Source of the DNA: Acanthaster planci
Lineage: Eukaryota > Echinodermata > Asteroidea > Valvatida > Acanthasteridae
Direction of reading: 5' to 3'
Length of the DNA: 64,000 nt
Assembly (NCBI RefSeq): GCF_001949145.1
Contig: NW_019091412.1
Span: 434,001-498,000, forward strand
Shown here: one piece after another, positions 1 to 13,100 of the stretch
How positions within the stretch are numbered: the stretch's first letter is position 1
Layout: the number at the start of each line of letters is the position of its first letter
Notes under the pieces: model-generated
Database searches by the model: none
The model's input: only the letters and a program-made list of their open reading frames with translations
What the model was told of the DNA's origin: nothing
Program-made: the position numbers and the translations under genes

Positions 1-1520
1 GAAGACCGTCTCGTCTGGAATTGTAGTCACCGTGGCTGCCGGTAATGAACACACTGATGCATGTACGGTATCACCAGCCAACTCTGTGAAGGTTGGTTGA
101 CGCGTCGTGTTGTCTTTCCCCCAAAAGATCCCCTCCCGCGAACTCTGCCATGAGAAAGTTTATCTACTTGGACAAAAATAAGGACCTCTTGGCGAACAAA
201 CCTTTACTCAGCACAGACAACATTCTGTTTCACCACTTACCATCAGTCAGCCATTTAAATTTCTAAGCACTCTTCTCGCACCGCGACAAAGAATAATTTT
301 CAAAGTTGCTTTCCTAAATGACAGTTTGCCATTTTCGGCCACCACTCACAAAAATGAAAACGCCATGTATTTTTCTGTATGCTTAAGATGTAGCCATTAA
401 GTTTCCACGATTAGATACTTGTTAAAGACTTATCTAGCAGTTGAAAAAAACATGTCAAGAATTTAATGAAACTTATAACGACTTTGCATTCCAGATGTAG
501 CAGTCATTACTTGCTCCTGAATCCCCGCCAATAATTTGAGGATGTCAATTTTTTTTTCTGCGATTCCTCAGGCCATCACCGTATCAGCCACTAACATCCA
601 CGACCGCGAGGCATCTTTTGCTAACGTAGGCCCATGTGTCGATCTCTTCGCTCCTGGCATTGACATCCGTAGCGCTTGGATCTCCTCAACGACAGCCAGC
701 CGCGTTGCATCCGGGACCTCTATGGCCTGCCCTTTCGTTGCAGGTGCGTGATTGGTGTAAGAGCCCGTGACGTAGTAACGACGTAATGCGTCTGTAAGAC
801 GTTGCACAAAGTATGAGACTAACTGGAGTTTCATTTACTGCATTCTTCACTGTTCCAGCCGACAACCACAAGCCGGAACATGGCTTCCTAATCTGACTTA
901 TGACGTCTAATTCACAATAATATAAAGCTAATTTAACATGCAGAAATAGCAGATGTCATTCCAGAAAGTGACCGCTAAATGACCTTTGAAGTACCAGAAA
1001 TAACCTCTTATCTATAATGTTGTCACCCGCATTTCTTACCCAAACTGACCCGACAGTCATGGCCTTTCTTTGTAATGTTGATATCAAAATCTGCCTGCTA
1101 TGAGCCCCGAGCTGGACCAAGAGCGGGCGCAATTTTCCTTGCAACGGAGGCTCCTTTGGTCGGAAGTGCACTTTGCTGGTTCACAAACGACAATGAAATG
1201 CGCTGGTTAAGGGTTCGTCGCTACCAGAACAATGAACACTCCCAACCAACATAATTTTGACCCCAACAGTACCATTCCGTGACTCATCCTCAATCTTTTG
1301 CTCACTCTGGGAAATGACCCTAACATAACCCTCCAACGACCTCTGATACAACACCTTTTTTATTTTACCCTACCCACCTTCAGGTGCGGCAGCTATCTTG
1401 CTAGGAAATGACCCTGATATGACCCCAGATGACGTCAGAATGAGAATTCTGTCCAAGTCGTCAAGAAAAGTACAAACTGCCAATGCGACGTCGCCACACA
1501 AGCTGCTATACATACCATAG
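1..1520 (+). CDS. Subtilisin-like serine protease, proteinase K type (3' part)
   Basis: A secreted-type S8 peptidase whose 5' part lies outside the window. Exons read as 1-91, 572-743 and 1384-1520 (TAG), all joining in phase with AG/GT borders. The first exon carries the oxyanion-hole region, [17 protein letters not shown]. The second carries [15 protein letters not shown] and the catalytic-serine motif [12 protein letters not shown]. The third is a short helical tail ending LLYIP, where proteinase K-like proteins end. The catalytic Asp and His must be upstream of position 1. Cys follows SMA where proteinase K has Thr, as in many animal and fungal relatives. The visible part is about 132 codons. 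The substrate is unknown. The family assignment is firm, but whether the upstream half is intact cannot be seen. Confidence 0.87.
1104..1165. repeat. Copy 1 of a dispersed repeat
   Basis: The stretch from 'gctggaccaagagcgggcg' to 'ggaggctcctttggt' recurs in diverged form at about 45585-45640, which has 'actggaccaagagaggacg' and 'ggggctcctttt'. Two copies 44 kb apart, one in a subtilase intron and one in a CCDC142-like intron, point to an old interspersed repeat of unknown class. Confidence 0.4.
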
Positions 1521-4117
1521 AAATTCCCGATAGTATTCCCGAGAGTATTCCCTCAGCACCATATCTGTTTCTTGACAAAACATCTACATCTGCTTTTGTT
1601 TTGAAACAGCAAATAGAATAGTGATAATCTTATCACACCAATACTTTAAGGATAACGCAAACAGCTTGTACGTATTTTCCATTCAGTATGCATACATCAC
1701 ATTTATTGGACTGGTTACATTGGGGGGGTTTCAGTTCAGCACAGGTGAACTACCGTGCCAAGTCATACCAGACGATTTCCACTTTGGGCAGTATATCTAA
1801 CTCTTCTAAGAAGCCCAGCACAAGATGCAGTTTGGAAAAAAAGGATAAATCACACTGCATGTCACCTTTTCATTTTGGTGAATTATGTCATGGTACCAAC
1901 AGATGCAACAAAGTGATTGGTTGGCTAGGGATTTGACAAAGTCAGTGGTTGGCTAGGGATTTGACAAAGTCAATGGTTGGCTAGGGATTTCTAATTATGT
2001 AATTTGTCTTCAGGAAACGGGAGACCCTTATTGTAACTAACTCAAACTACATGTATGAATGATTTCCAAAACATTTCAACACTCCTAGCTAACTTTGTGG
2101 GTTTTTCCTGCCTAAGCATATTTAATGTTCAAGCATGCAACCGTTTGTGACGAACCATTCACGTTTGAATAACTTTCCACATCTCTTTCCATATACATAA
2201 CAATATCTTACAAGGCTTGTTTGGTTAACAGTAATTTGTAAACCTTGACAGATAAAAAAATTCGGATAAACATGACATAAAACAATGGCTAGAAAATTAA
2301 CAGTCCTCTAATTCAATAACTACATTGTACAATTATTACATAGTTTTACAAAATTTTAGCTGCATAACTTTAAGCCTAAATCAGAGAGAAAACAGCAGCA
2401 TTTTGGGTAGGCATGACAGAAATTTATATTTCAGGCTGCTCTTAATTACTGGAATACCTACCTACAGAAAAATAATCAGATAACTTCGAAGAACTGGTTT
2501 TCTGTTAATGAACTCAAATGATCCTAAGAAGCACGAAGAAATCCCTCTTTCATCAAAAACTCTCCAGGTAAAGTTACCATCAGCCGCATGTATTTTTATG
2601 TACATGTATACACATTGCAGCTCATAAAATGGATAAAACAATTATGGAACATAAATATAGCCGACAATGTGAATCAACAGTCAGCAAGAATACTTTAAAC
2701 AGTGTGAGAAAAATGGATTTACACTTCCTATTAAAGTAAACGGAACTGGTTATATTGGCTATGCTCGGCTGGCAACGCAGGGCAAATATGAAAACAGGAA
2801 CATCAAGAGTAGTGTAGCATTCTAATGACTACAAGATTCCTTTAAATGACGAAGCAGGGAGACATAATTGAAAAATGATCGACATATATATGTATGTATA
2901 TCTTGCAAAGTATCACATGTGGTTAGGCACACACACTAGGCAAGGTTCTGTAGAAGGTGGGGGAGGCTGAGGGGTAAGTTGGAGGTGGGGGGGCCTTGCC
3001 AAAAAGAGGATTAAAACAGGACAAAGAATGACTGTGCTTCTGTCTTTGAGTGATTTTCTGCCAAGCAGTGTTTCATCAATCAATATATCCCTGCCACTGA
3101 CATTTACATTCCCAAATTAACTGGCTGTCAAGTGCAACAAAGACCAATGAAGTATTCTACTAGACCAGCTACGGGGACAACAGCTTTGTTTCTAAGACGA
3201 CAGATAAAGAGTTAGAATTACTTCATAATGACTATCCTCATTATCCTAGCTTACACATATTGCATCTCTGCATGGGTGTGGCCAAGGTCTGGTTCTTCAC
3301 CTCTTCACACCATACAGAGCACAGCATAAGCACCCGGGATCCCTGCTATAAAGCCAAGAGGAAGTGCTTCCATTCTGAAGCTGTGTCCAAAAGTAATGGC
3401 TGTGGCTGGAGATGACACACATCCTTATGGAAGCCAGTAACCTTGCAGCTGTGGCTACTTCCCATAGATGTGTGTTTCTCCTAGCTGCAGCCAACTAATC
3501 TCGAAACAGCCTCAGCAAAACGAGGAAGGTGGTTGCCTTTGTTAGTCTTGTTCTCACAGCCTCTGAGTAAAAAGGCTTGGCAAGTATAGTTCTTCGCTCA
3601 TACTGACATTCAAGACTAGTTCCTAATCCCATCCACATATAAAGGCAAGAATTCCAAAGCGAGAAGCCTGAACAAAGACACATTGGCATAAATCACCACT
3701 TTGACCAACGATAACGAGCTATTTCTAACATCACTGAGCAATGGTACAAATCCTCAAAGTAACAGTTCCTGCAGTCAATCTACGCACGTTCTCTCAAATT
3801 TGGTTCACTGATGGTAACAGTGCTGTACCCCTAAAAGTCCTGTTCCCTGTTCTCAAAGACCACCCTCTAGTGCCAACAAAGGATTTTAGGTATATGATTG
3901 TTGGACCAGTACCTTTGCTCACACATTTGCACCAGCGTACATATTTTTCTTAACCCATCATAATGCACAAGACAGCAGGCGTAGAAATAACATCACAAGG
4001 ATAAGATATACTGAGTTGTCTTAGATATTGTTTGGCTTTACAGGGCTGATGATTCCATCGCTCCGTCACTCCTTTTCACTTTTGGCATTTGTCATGTGAC
4101 CTGTTCACGTACGTGGT
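1521..4117. other. Convergent intergenic region and 3' UTRs
   Basis: This lies between the stop of the subtilase (+) and the stop of the TIR-SLOG gene (-), so it should hold both 3' UTRs. I see no convincing coding exon. A possible AATAAA for the minus-strand gene is TTTATT at 1702-1707, which would imply a long 3' UTR. It also holds a 28-bp tandem repeat and a G-rich run near 2950-2995. Confidence 0.5.
1918..1990. repeat. 28-bp tandem repeat, about 2.6 copies
   Basis: The unit contains 'tggttggctagggatttg' followed by 'acaaagtca'. Copies start at 1918, 1946 and about 1974, the last being partial. The copies are almost identical, so the expansion is recent. Confidence 0.85.
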
Positions 4118-7100
4118 CTACGTCTTCACTTCGCTGCCCCGCCTAACGAATGTCTTGAGTCGTGTCATCTGGGCGGCCACGTCTTGCTGTAAGGCAGTGA
4201 TGATGCGGGACACTGCCGCGCCAATTGTGGCAGGCGATTCATTCTTGTCTGCCAGCTGGTTCCAGTCGTTGCGCACAACACCAGGAGGGCACTACGAGGG
4301 ACCAAAAAGAAAGGAGACAGATGTCAATCAATCCAAAACGGACCTTCTGGCTTGTTTCTGTGGATGGGCAGTCGAGATAATCTTGTTTCTTTCTTAGATA
4401 TGACCAACCTCAAATATCTTCTGTGGAACATTAAATTTGCCCCCTGCAGCCCCTCCTGTACATTTAATGGGGATGACCGTGTGATCACTCCAAGTGAACT
4501 CCTCAGCTTCATGGGCAGCACCAGGACCTCCTAGCAAGTGAAAAAAAAATCAAGATGACCAGGCAAAACAAAACCAGAGCAACATCAGACTGTCTTATTT
4601 CTGAGTCGGAAAAATTTCAATGTAAACTGAGTCACATCCATTTCTGACCTACTAAGTGAGAATCTCCACATTCCAACCTCACCTTCGATGAGGATACAGA
4701 TGTCAAATATTCGAGACACAATTGTCTCCCTCTGCCGGACACTGTCACCCACAAAGACCGTCTCTCCAAAGGGCATCGGCTGAAATGTCTTGTCTCTATT
4801 TTGCCTAGCCTGAGGACTCCGATCCTGAATGGATAAATGCCAAAGTTGCACTGAAACATTGCAGAAGATTTCAGATATCAAAAATTATTCTGCTGAACAC
4901 CCCTACAAACTTTACCTGTTCATCTCTGTTGGGCAGGATATGGTAGACATCCTCTACTCTCTTCAGTCTCTGTCTCTCGTCATAGAAGCTCCTGGACACC
5001 GTCTCCCCGACTCCGAAGAAACCACCTGTGACTAGGGTGACTTTCTGTAACTTGGCCAATGCTTTGCCGATCTCTCTGTACAAAAAACACACAAAGAATA
5101 TGATACTGGTTTACCAATAAGTATTCATTTTTCTTTAATTTAAGAAAGCTCTAACAAAGATCCCCTTGGGCTCAGGGCTAAGTAAGTACACGTAACAATT
5201 TTGCAGGTGCTTCAGTGTCACAGGTAGATTTTGATGTTCAGGCTAAGAGAGTGGTTTGAGAGTCTAGCAAAGATGTCTTTGAACTTAGGGCCAAGCACAT
5301 ACGTGTGACAGTTTGGCAGGGTTTCCTGTGTAGCTTTCATGTTCAGGCTCAAAAAAACCCAACTGCCTCACTTCAGTGACTTTGTTTTCTGCAAGAGTGC
5401 TTACTTGCATATGGCCTCACTCTTATCGTAGTAGAAGCTGGTTCCACCTGAGATGTAGACACAGTTGCTGCCTGGCAGTTTCTGGCAAATGCTGCCAACC
5501 TGTGACAAAACCAAATAATTGTCGGTTCTCAGTCTGGGTCAGACTCTGTGCATTACTGAGAGCTCTGTAAATAGATCGCGTTGTCTACTCACAGGACCAA
5601 GAAACCAACACATCAGATGCATGCACTGGCTTTTATATGGGAATGGTGCAGGTTTTTTGTGACCAGTTTTCAACAGAATGTACACAATCACACATGAGCA
5701 TCTTCAGTCAAAGTAGAATCGCCTGTCAACAGTACAACGCAAAAATTCTTTAGTGCTTTCCAATGAAATGTAAACGAAACGAAACTGGAATGGACCATCC
5801 CCCAAATCATTTGGGAAGTCAGTGAAGTCCAAATGAACGATGAGAAGATTGTTCTGTGCAACTCACACATGCTTCTATTTGCGACTCCTTAGCTGCGTTC
5901 ATTGAGCAGTCGGACTGGTTGGGGTTGAGGGCGCACTTCACTCTGGCCATGAGTGACTGCTTGTAATCCACTCGTCTGACATCCTGCCCAAGAAAAATCC
6001 CACAACTTTCAATCCAGCCAACAGGTAACATACAAAATTTTATGGCACTGTCAAGCAACGACTGCTGCTTGTCACTTTGCTGAACATGAAACTTGCACAT
6101 GCCTGGAAAATCTGAATAGAAAACTTTTCCTGAGCAAAAATCCCCAGCAGTCAACAAATTTCCATTCTCTGTAGTAACTTCTGATTCAATAAAATCTTGC
6201 TGATTGGAATTTCAACAAAAATGCTGACATCCCCTTCCTTAGTAACGGTCATTTGCCGCACGGTTTCTTGTTGCAAAGTCTGGTTACTTCCCCTGATGGA
6301 CTTCTACACTGTCTTCAGAGGAGCCTTTGCAAGTTACCTCCAATGTGCTGGTGCCAATGAGCATGCTCATCCATCCTGGCATCTCAAACTCCTCATACTT
6401 CAACGGCACCACTCGCTTACGTTGCTCACAGTAAAAGACCTAGGGTAGACAGAGGCAAGGTCAAAGGTCAGGTCATTCAAAATTGGTCCACTCCCAGGAA
6501 AACAAACATTGAGCAATGCCATGAAAGTAACTAGTGCTTTGTCACGCATAAGTTCAACAATCCGTTGTTACTGTGTTAGACCATCAGTTAATGACATTAA
6601 GTCAAAAATGCTACAGCTAAGTTTAGTACAGTGCATTTGGCTCATCAAAGTAGACTGGCAGCCTCAAAATGTGGGGCCATGTTAGCGCACACACCTGTTG
6701 TTTGCCGGTATCGGAGCTGGCAAAGTCCTTGGACAATACAAAGACAATGACGCCTGCCTCCGCTGCCTTCTGCTGCAGGATGCTGACAGCATTGGCAGTG
6801 TTGTCTTCCGTCGTGTCGAAATCAAAGTCATCCCCGTCCAGAATCAATGTGGAATCTAAATGCAACCCAAACATTGCTTCAAAATATTTAAAAAACCCAT
6901 CATGCAGGAAAAGTACATTTACACTCCTTTTGTTGCATAAGCATTTTCTTCCCATGTCTATGGAATGCATATTTAAGACCCCCCACTCAAAAAAGGTAGC
7001 TGAAAAAACTTAAAGTAGCTTTAAATGCAAATAGCAGACCTGCCAACCTTTAGAATCACAAAATGTATTCAGAGGTTCCAAAATGTGTATTTTTCAATAC

Positions 7101-10100
7101 AAATGTGTATTTTCCCAAACAAACAGGCAAGACAAACTTACAAGTACCTTTGCGTGACTACATACTATTTGAACTTTAATACTTACTCATGCAGGCTTCA
7201 ATGGCCCTTATAATTTCCTGGTGTTGCTCACAGTAGTTGCTTTGTTGCATTTACGCAACAGTTCATTTTGGTGTGCACGTTGCTGCCATGGCCTGGCTGT
7301 GGCTTGGGTGTATATTTTGTTTGTGAGAGAGTCTGACAGGACTGCAGTGCTGTGGGTTGCATTCTTCATTTCAGCAATGTTGCGGTGTTTACTGCTTTCC
7401 ATGTGGCGAGATACATCATAACTCCCACTATGCGCGAGACTGAAGTCAGAACTACACAAAGTGCAGCGAGCGTCATGTTCACCTCTCCGGGAACGTAATA
7501 TGAATTCAAATTTCTCCGTATATTCCCTTTTGAAAGATTACTTCCGTTTTTGGGTGTCTTTTTTAGAAGTTGAAGCCATTTTCATTCATGCAGATTTACG
7601 ATTACGTCGGGAAAATCTTTTGCATGCACACGAACGTACACTCCACTCCACATGCCAATCAGTTTTGGTATGCGACGTTCCGATTGGTTGATACGTGCAC
7701 TACCAGGGGCATGTGTGCGTCAAGTACACCAATCACGAACGCTCTACGAACGAGTTCGTGATATTGAACTGCGTGACATGTGGCTTAGTCTTGCTTGCAG
7801 CCGCTTTAGCTATTTTAGCTTAGATTTCAAACAGCGCCCTCTTTTTTCCTGTCCGTGCCAAAATTATTGAAATCCGTATTTTACGGTGATAAAAACGTAC
7901 GGTCGTATTTTCATCAATTTTTCGTACAAAATACGCCAAAATCGTACTATTTGGCAGGTCTGAAATAGGTTCAGGAATACTAAACACGAAGTTGCAGGCA
8001 CGCATGTGTGTGTGTATAAACTCAAACGGTAACAACTGTACCATCTTCCAACTGCCGAGAGTGGGAGCAGAGATTCATGCATTCATTGTTGAGTTCTGTC
8101 GTACACCAGACCTCGTAGCCTTCCCCTTCAAACAGTTCTTTCAATTCATCTCCCTTTGATGGAAATAAATGCAACTGATGTTAATGGTCCAGTCCACTCA
8201 CAAATTACAACTCTGAATAGACAGACTAGAATGTAACTACACATATCTGAACTCACGACTCGTGTCTCAAGATGTGGCACGGGTATACAAAAAAAGAGTT
8301 AGTGTGTGAATGCTTGTGAGAAAAAAAAGGCCTTAGGGCTCGGGAGTGACATATTTAAATCCTTAAAATTCAAAGAACTGCAGCTTGGCCGACTTACAAA
8401 GTCCTTCTGCTTTGGGTGGACGCATACGACTACCATGGGGGCGCCCTCACGACTCTCGGTTACCACGGTCATGTCATTAGGCAGGCCTGGCGGTAAGGCT
8501 GATGGGTAGCTCCGCAGTATGGGAGACTGGTGGAAGAAAATCAAGAGACGAGGCTTAAGTCTGAGAAATGTATCACCTTGAAAGACAAGGACAGCAAGTC
8601 GGAAATGATTTTACCAAGAGAGAGGACAGAGGAAGTTTGTTGTTGATAATCATGGACAGGTTTGATTCCGTGCATTTTTATTTATTCTCTATATAATTTA
8701 TTTTTTATATTCCTATGGGGGTAGTGTTTGCCCGTTCACCTTCTTTAAAAAATTCACTGCAGCGCATGAACACAACTTTTTGCAATGAATGTGATTGAGA
8801 GAAAATGCCACACTTTATGTGATGTTGCACTTTGTGTTATTAATTATAAATTCATTATCAGACATTTCAAAACAACTATGCAGCCTGTGTGATTGTCCTT
8901 TTGAAATGCAAATGACTGGTGTACAGTTACCTTCTTTTCTGACTCCTGTTGGGCCTTCTTCTTTGCGTGAGCCAAACACCGCGTTCCAATGTCCTTGCTG
9001 ACTGTGATGACGTCACTGCTGTTCCACGTGTACGTCACCAACTCCTGCTGCGTTGATTTGTCTGCCATAAGACGGAAAATTTTCTCTGGAAATAACAACG
9101 GAGATGTGCACAAAAACACACAACACTGTACATCAAGGGAATAGAGAACGGTGGTTAGTACATGAGTTCATAGCAACAGCAGGCTGAGCTGGCCAATCAG
9201 CTGTTAGTTCCATGGTGAACAATCACTACGATGGTTGGCACATCTAACAAGCAGGAATCCCTCCTGTTACTACGCATGTGCAATAAATGATGGCATGGAT
9301 TAGTAAGGTCTTATTTCACCATTCTGCATGAAATCAACTACAATCTAACTACAATCAAACTCCCAATTTCATTTTTTATTTACAAGTCAATAGTCCATGC
9401 TCATTCTGTTCCCATCTGATCCACTTTCAATGGTGTGAAAGGGCCGTTTTCAGCATACCCTTGACTCCCATAATGCATCTGGCATTTCAAGGTGCAATGG
9501 TTTCCCTACTTCAAGCTACCATGTCCAGTGTGGAAATGTATGAGGCAGGTCTTAAGTATATAAGCCGTCCAATAACTGCAGATGGTACCTTTCTGCCCAT
9601 GCAACAGTCAACACCGTGACTACCCAATGAGGTGAATTTGGAAATGGGTATAAAATTAGTGACTAACCATTAGAAATGATGGTTAATGGAAAAGCTGCTT
9701 TACACACAAATGCACTTAACACAAAAAAAATTTCTACCAAGTAAAACTGGTCAACACCTGCAAAGCTGAATTCTGTATATTCTGTCCGGTTGGTCCATTT
9801 CTAGTGACACTGTGCATTAGTAGCATTTTGGGCAAGGCAGTTTTAAAAACTTGAGCCCAGAAAGTCTTCGACAACCTGGAACAGCACTGAAGATGTGACA
9901 TGTTGTAACCGCTCCCAAAGCTTACAGTCAATGTTAGTGTTCAACAGTGTTGCAGTAAAGTACTCCACAAGTGCTTTTTTCTGGTTGCCAAAAGCACTAT
10001 CAACACAGTCTGTGGTTGAACAAATAACTTTGAACATAATTGGTGCAGTTCCATACTTGTGGCTTCGAGACTGTGAGAACATGTTACGTACTAATGGAGT

Positions 10101-13100
10101 TATTACTTCAGCACTGGTGCTACATGTACATGAAACTGTTAAGTACTGCATGGACCGGCACTTAAGTTACGAAACCAGACCAAACCCAGATGTGTTCCCT
10201 ACAATCTCTTAACTGCATAGCTGCTGATGGAATCAGCCTCCAAATGTTGAAATTCATAGAAATTTCACATCAAATTTAGATCTGAATTTGGCCTGGGGTG
10301 TAGTCAGTCTTGCAGCCTAAACTGAACTTTCTCAGCATTGACGTCTGGCACGACAAACTCTTCTTTAATCTAGAAGTACATGTACTAGAAACTGCAATCA
10401 CATGCTCAAATGAAAGAATGCAGAGAATTAGAAAATGGAGGAAGCATCCTTGAACTCTGAAGCCTAGAAAGCAAATGATCTAGTTTAACAGAGATAAAAC
10501 CACAGCAAGTAGCCAGTGGTCAACATTATGAGATAATCTGAAAACAATGAACTACATGTTACTTCACCTTACTACACAGGTGGCAGTTGACTGAATACAA
10601 CATCATGAATATTCAGGTTGTTACCTCTCTTTGCATGAATACTCACAAGTGTGACCTCTCACCTCTGTCCTGTTTGCCCTGTCTCCAGTGGATGAACTGT
10701 GTGGTGGCAAACTGGATTGCCAGGCAGCAGGGCGGCCACGTCTCCACAAAGGACACAGGTATGATGTACTTATTCAAAATGTCCGCCAGCTTCAACTGAA
10801 AAGGAAATCAGGAGTTAAAGCTGGCATCAAAAGATTGAGTGGCTAACTTGCAAACGGCAATACCTTGCCTACTCGTGAAAGTTAAAGGAAGGCATTGTGT
10901 GCGAGAATGGATGCACAGGAGTCACCAGTGTAAATTGCCCTGGCTGATTTTTCATCTGAATGTGTACAAATCTGGGGCACCTTCAAGCCAGCCTGCTGAC
11001 CTTACCAGCCAGCCAATAAACCACTGACTTCCTGGCAACCAGCAAGACAGGTGAACAGACCATTTGGCTGACTTGCCAGCCGGCCTACCATCCAGAATGC
11101 AAGCCAGCCAGCAAGCCTGCTGGCCCTCTACCTCATCAGCTTCCCCTCCCTTCTTTACCTCTCTGTTTGTCCACTGTGTCTCTCCGTATCTGGGAGTAAC
11201 CAGAGGCACAAACACCTCACAGTTACTGACAGCGTAGTTCAGACTGTCTTGCCAATCGCTCCCACAAAATATCTCGTGCACATCCTGGAGGAAAAAAGGA
11301 ATTCAATAAGAATGATAAAATCTGTGGTAAGTTATCTCAAAATGAAATGCTCCAGAATTGCACATTATAACCACCACAAATGAATGTTGATACATGTACA
11401 TGTATAGACATGTATGTACAACATGTCCCAGTCTAACCTAAATAATTTGAGACTAGATAACCTACGACAGACTAGAGTTTGATCTGCAACAACCACATTA
11501 CAATTTAGATCGACTTGAAATGCCTGATACATATTTGATTTTTGTTCTCACCAGATACACGCTAAATTTTAAGTTCTCGAGAGCCGTCTTTAGGTCCAGG
11601 GCATACTGGGATGCCTCTGCCCGCACGTAGCTGATCAGGATCTGTTTGGCAGGGAGCCGTACAGACTTGGATTGGAGGAAGGAGTCACCGTGAGGGATGG
11701 GGCTGATGGGTCTAGGGATGCTCCCATGCGTCAAGGCAAGGCCGGGATTCTCCAAGCTACGAGGGGTTGGTGAACAGCTGTGGGTTTGTACAGAATATTA
11801 AATAAATTATCATTTCGTAAAGGGTTTCAAATGGGAAATTCTTCACATACATGTAATGTTGATTTCAATTCTCAGACCTTGAAAAGGCTGAATTATTTGA
11901 AATTGTTAAAAGTTTTCAGTGACACACGAGACAGATAAAGTTCACTCACTTGACTGAGTTAAGCATGTTCATTATTAACCACTTCGCGCCCGGCCCATTT
12001 CTACATGTTTGTTTTGCTGGGCTGGAGGGATTTTTACATTTTTTCTTTAAAAATTCATAACTTCATTTACTGGACATTTACAACCACATAAATGACTGTC
12101 TGGTGGCTACTCTAATCTGACAGACAACAGCTATTGACGTCCGAATATTTCAGACAGGCCTGCCGACTTGTAAAAAGAGCCCATGTTGTGCGGTGTTATG
12201 TAATTTTCTTTTGTTCCCGAAACAGGCACAGTGCGGTGCTGGTGTCTTCTCAACAGGGGCCAGATTAGCGTGCAGCGGTATTGTATCGCTCATCGCTGGA
12301 GCACTGGAGAGCTTTTGTCCACAGTGGTAATTTGCTCATGCAGAACGGCACAAACAGCGGAATAATCTTGAAACACAATGACAGATTTCCTCCACTATTG
12401 ACAACTGAACTTGTGTATGAACCCAAGGAGTCGGTTCCGGAAACCCTGACAGCAAGTGGTTAACTGATGTGAGCAGTATATTTGAATATCCTTCAAATCA
12501 CTCGGACCTTTACTCTTCGTATTGACTACTGTTTATGCTGCCTGGCAATGTTTAATCTTCAAAATGGAAACCCTGCACGTAGATAAGGGTTGTAGTATTT
12601 GAGCATCAATTGTCAAAACAAGATAGAGCCGTTGACCAATATTTCAAAAGTCGGGCGCGGCAAACAGTCTTGGATACACTGTATGTACAAAGGCATTATG
12701 CAAAGCAAACCATAAACACTAAGTCAACAACAAAAGACGAGACTGCAACACAAAAAAAGAGCACCAAATATTTTTGTGAAGTAAAACGATAAGGCTGAAA
12801 ACATTTTACTATTTTTTTCTGGGGGTGTCGACCGTCAGGCTCAGACTGTCATCTTTCTCGATGTCGCCGAGGTCAGGGTCATCGCTGCTCTCATCCAGGA
12901 AATGAAGCCTGACGCAGGAACCCGATAAGACGTCGATGATGGTCATGGCATCCTCTTGCTGGGAACAGATCGGCCAGAAGTTGCGGTCCACAAATACCCA
13001 TTTGCCTGCTGGAAGCTGATGACTTCCGCCGAGCTATTGCCAGAGGGGAAAGTACATGTAATTGATAATGAGACAGAGTGTGCATCTAAGTCTTTGAAAT

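Noticed and set aside
9734-10212. Overlapping open frames of about 100 codons on both strands in a TIR-SLOG intron
   Set aside because: No recognisable motif, open on both strands, and the exons on either side join in phase without it. Possibly an old repeat.
12809-12991. TAG at 12809-12811 as the true end of a separate N-terminal gene
   Set aside because: Splicing just before the G gives an exact phase-2 join to exon 7, and all later exons stay in phase. Kept as a possible retained-intron isoform.
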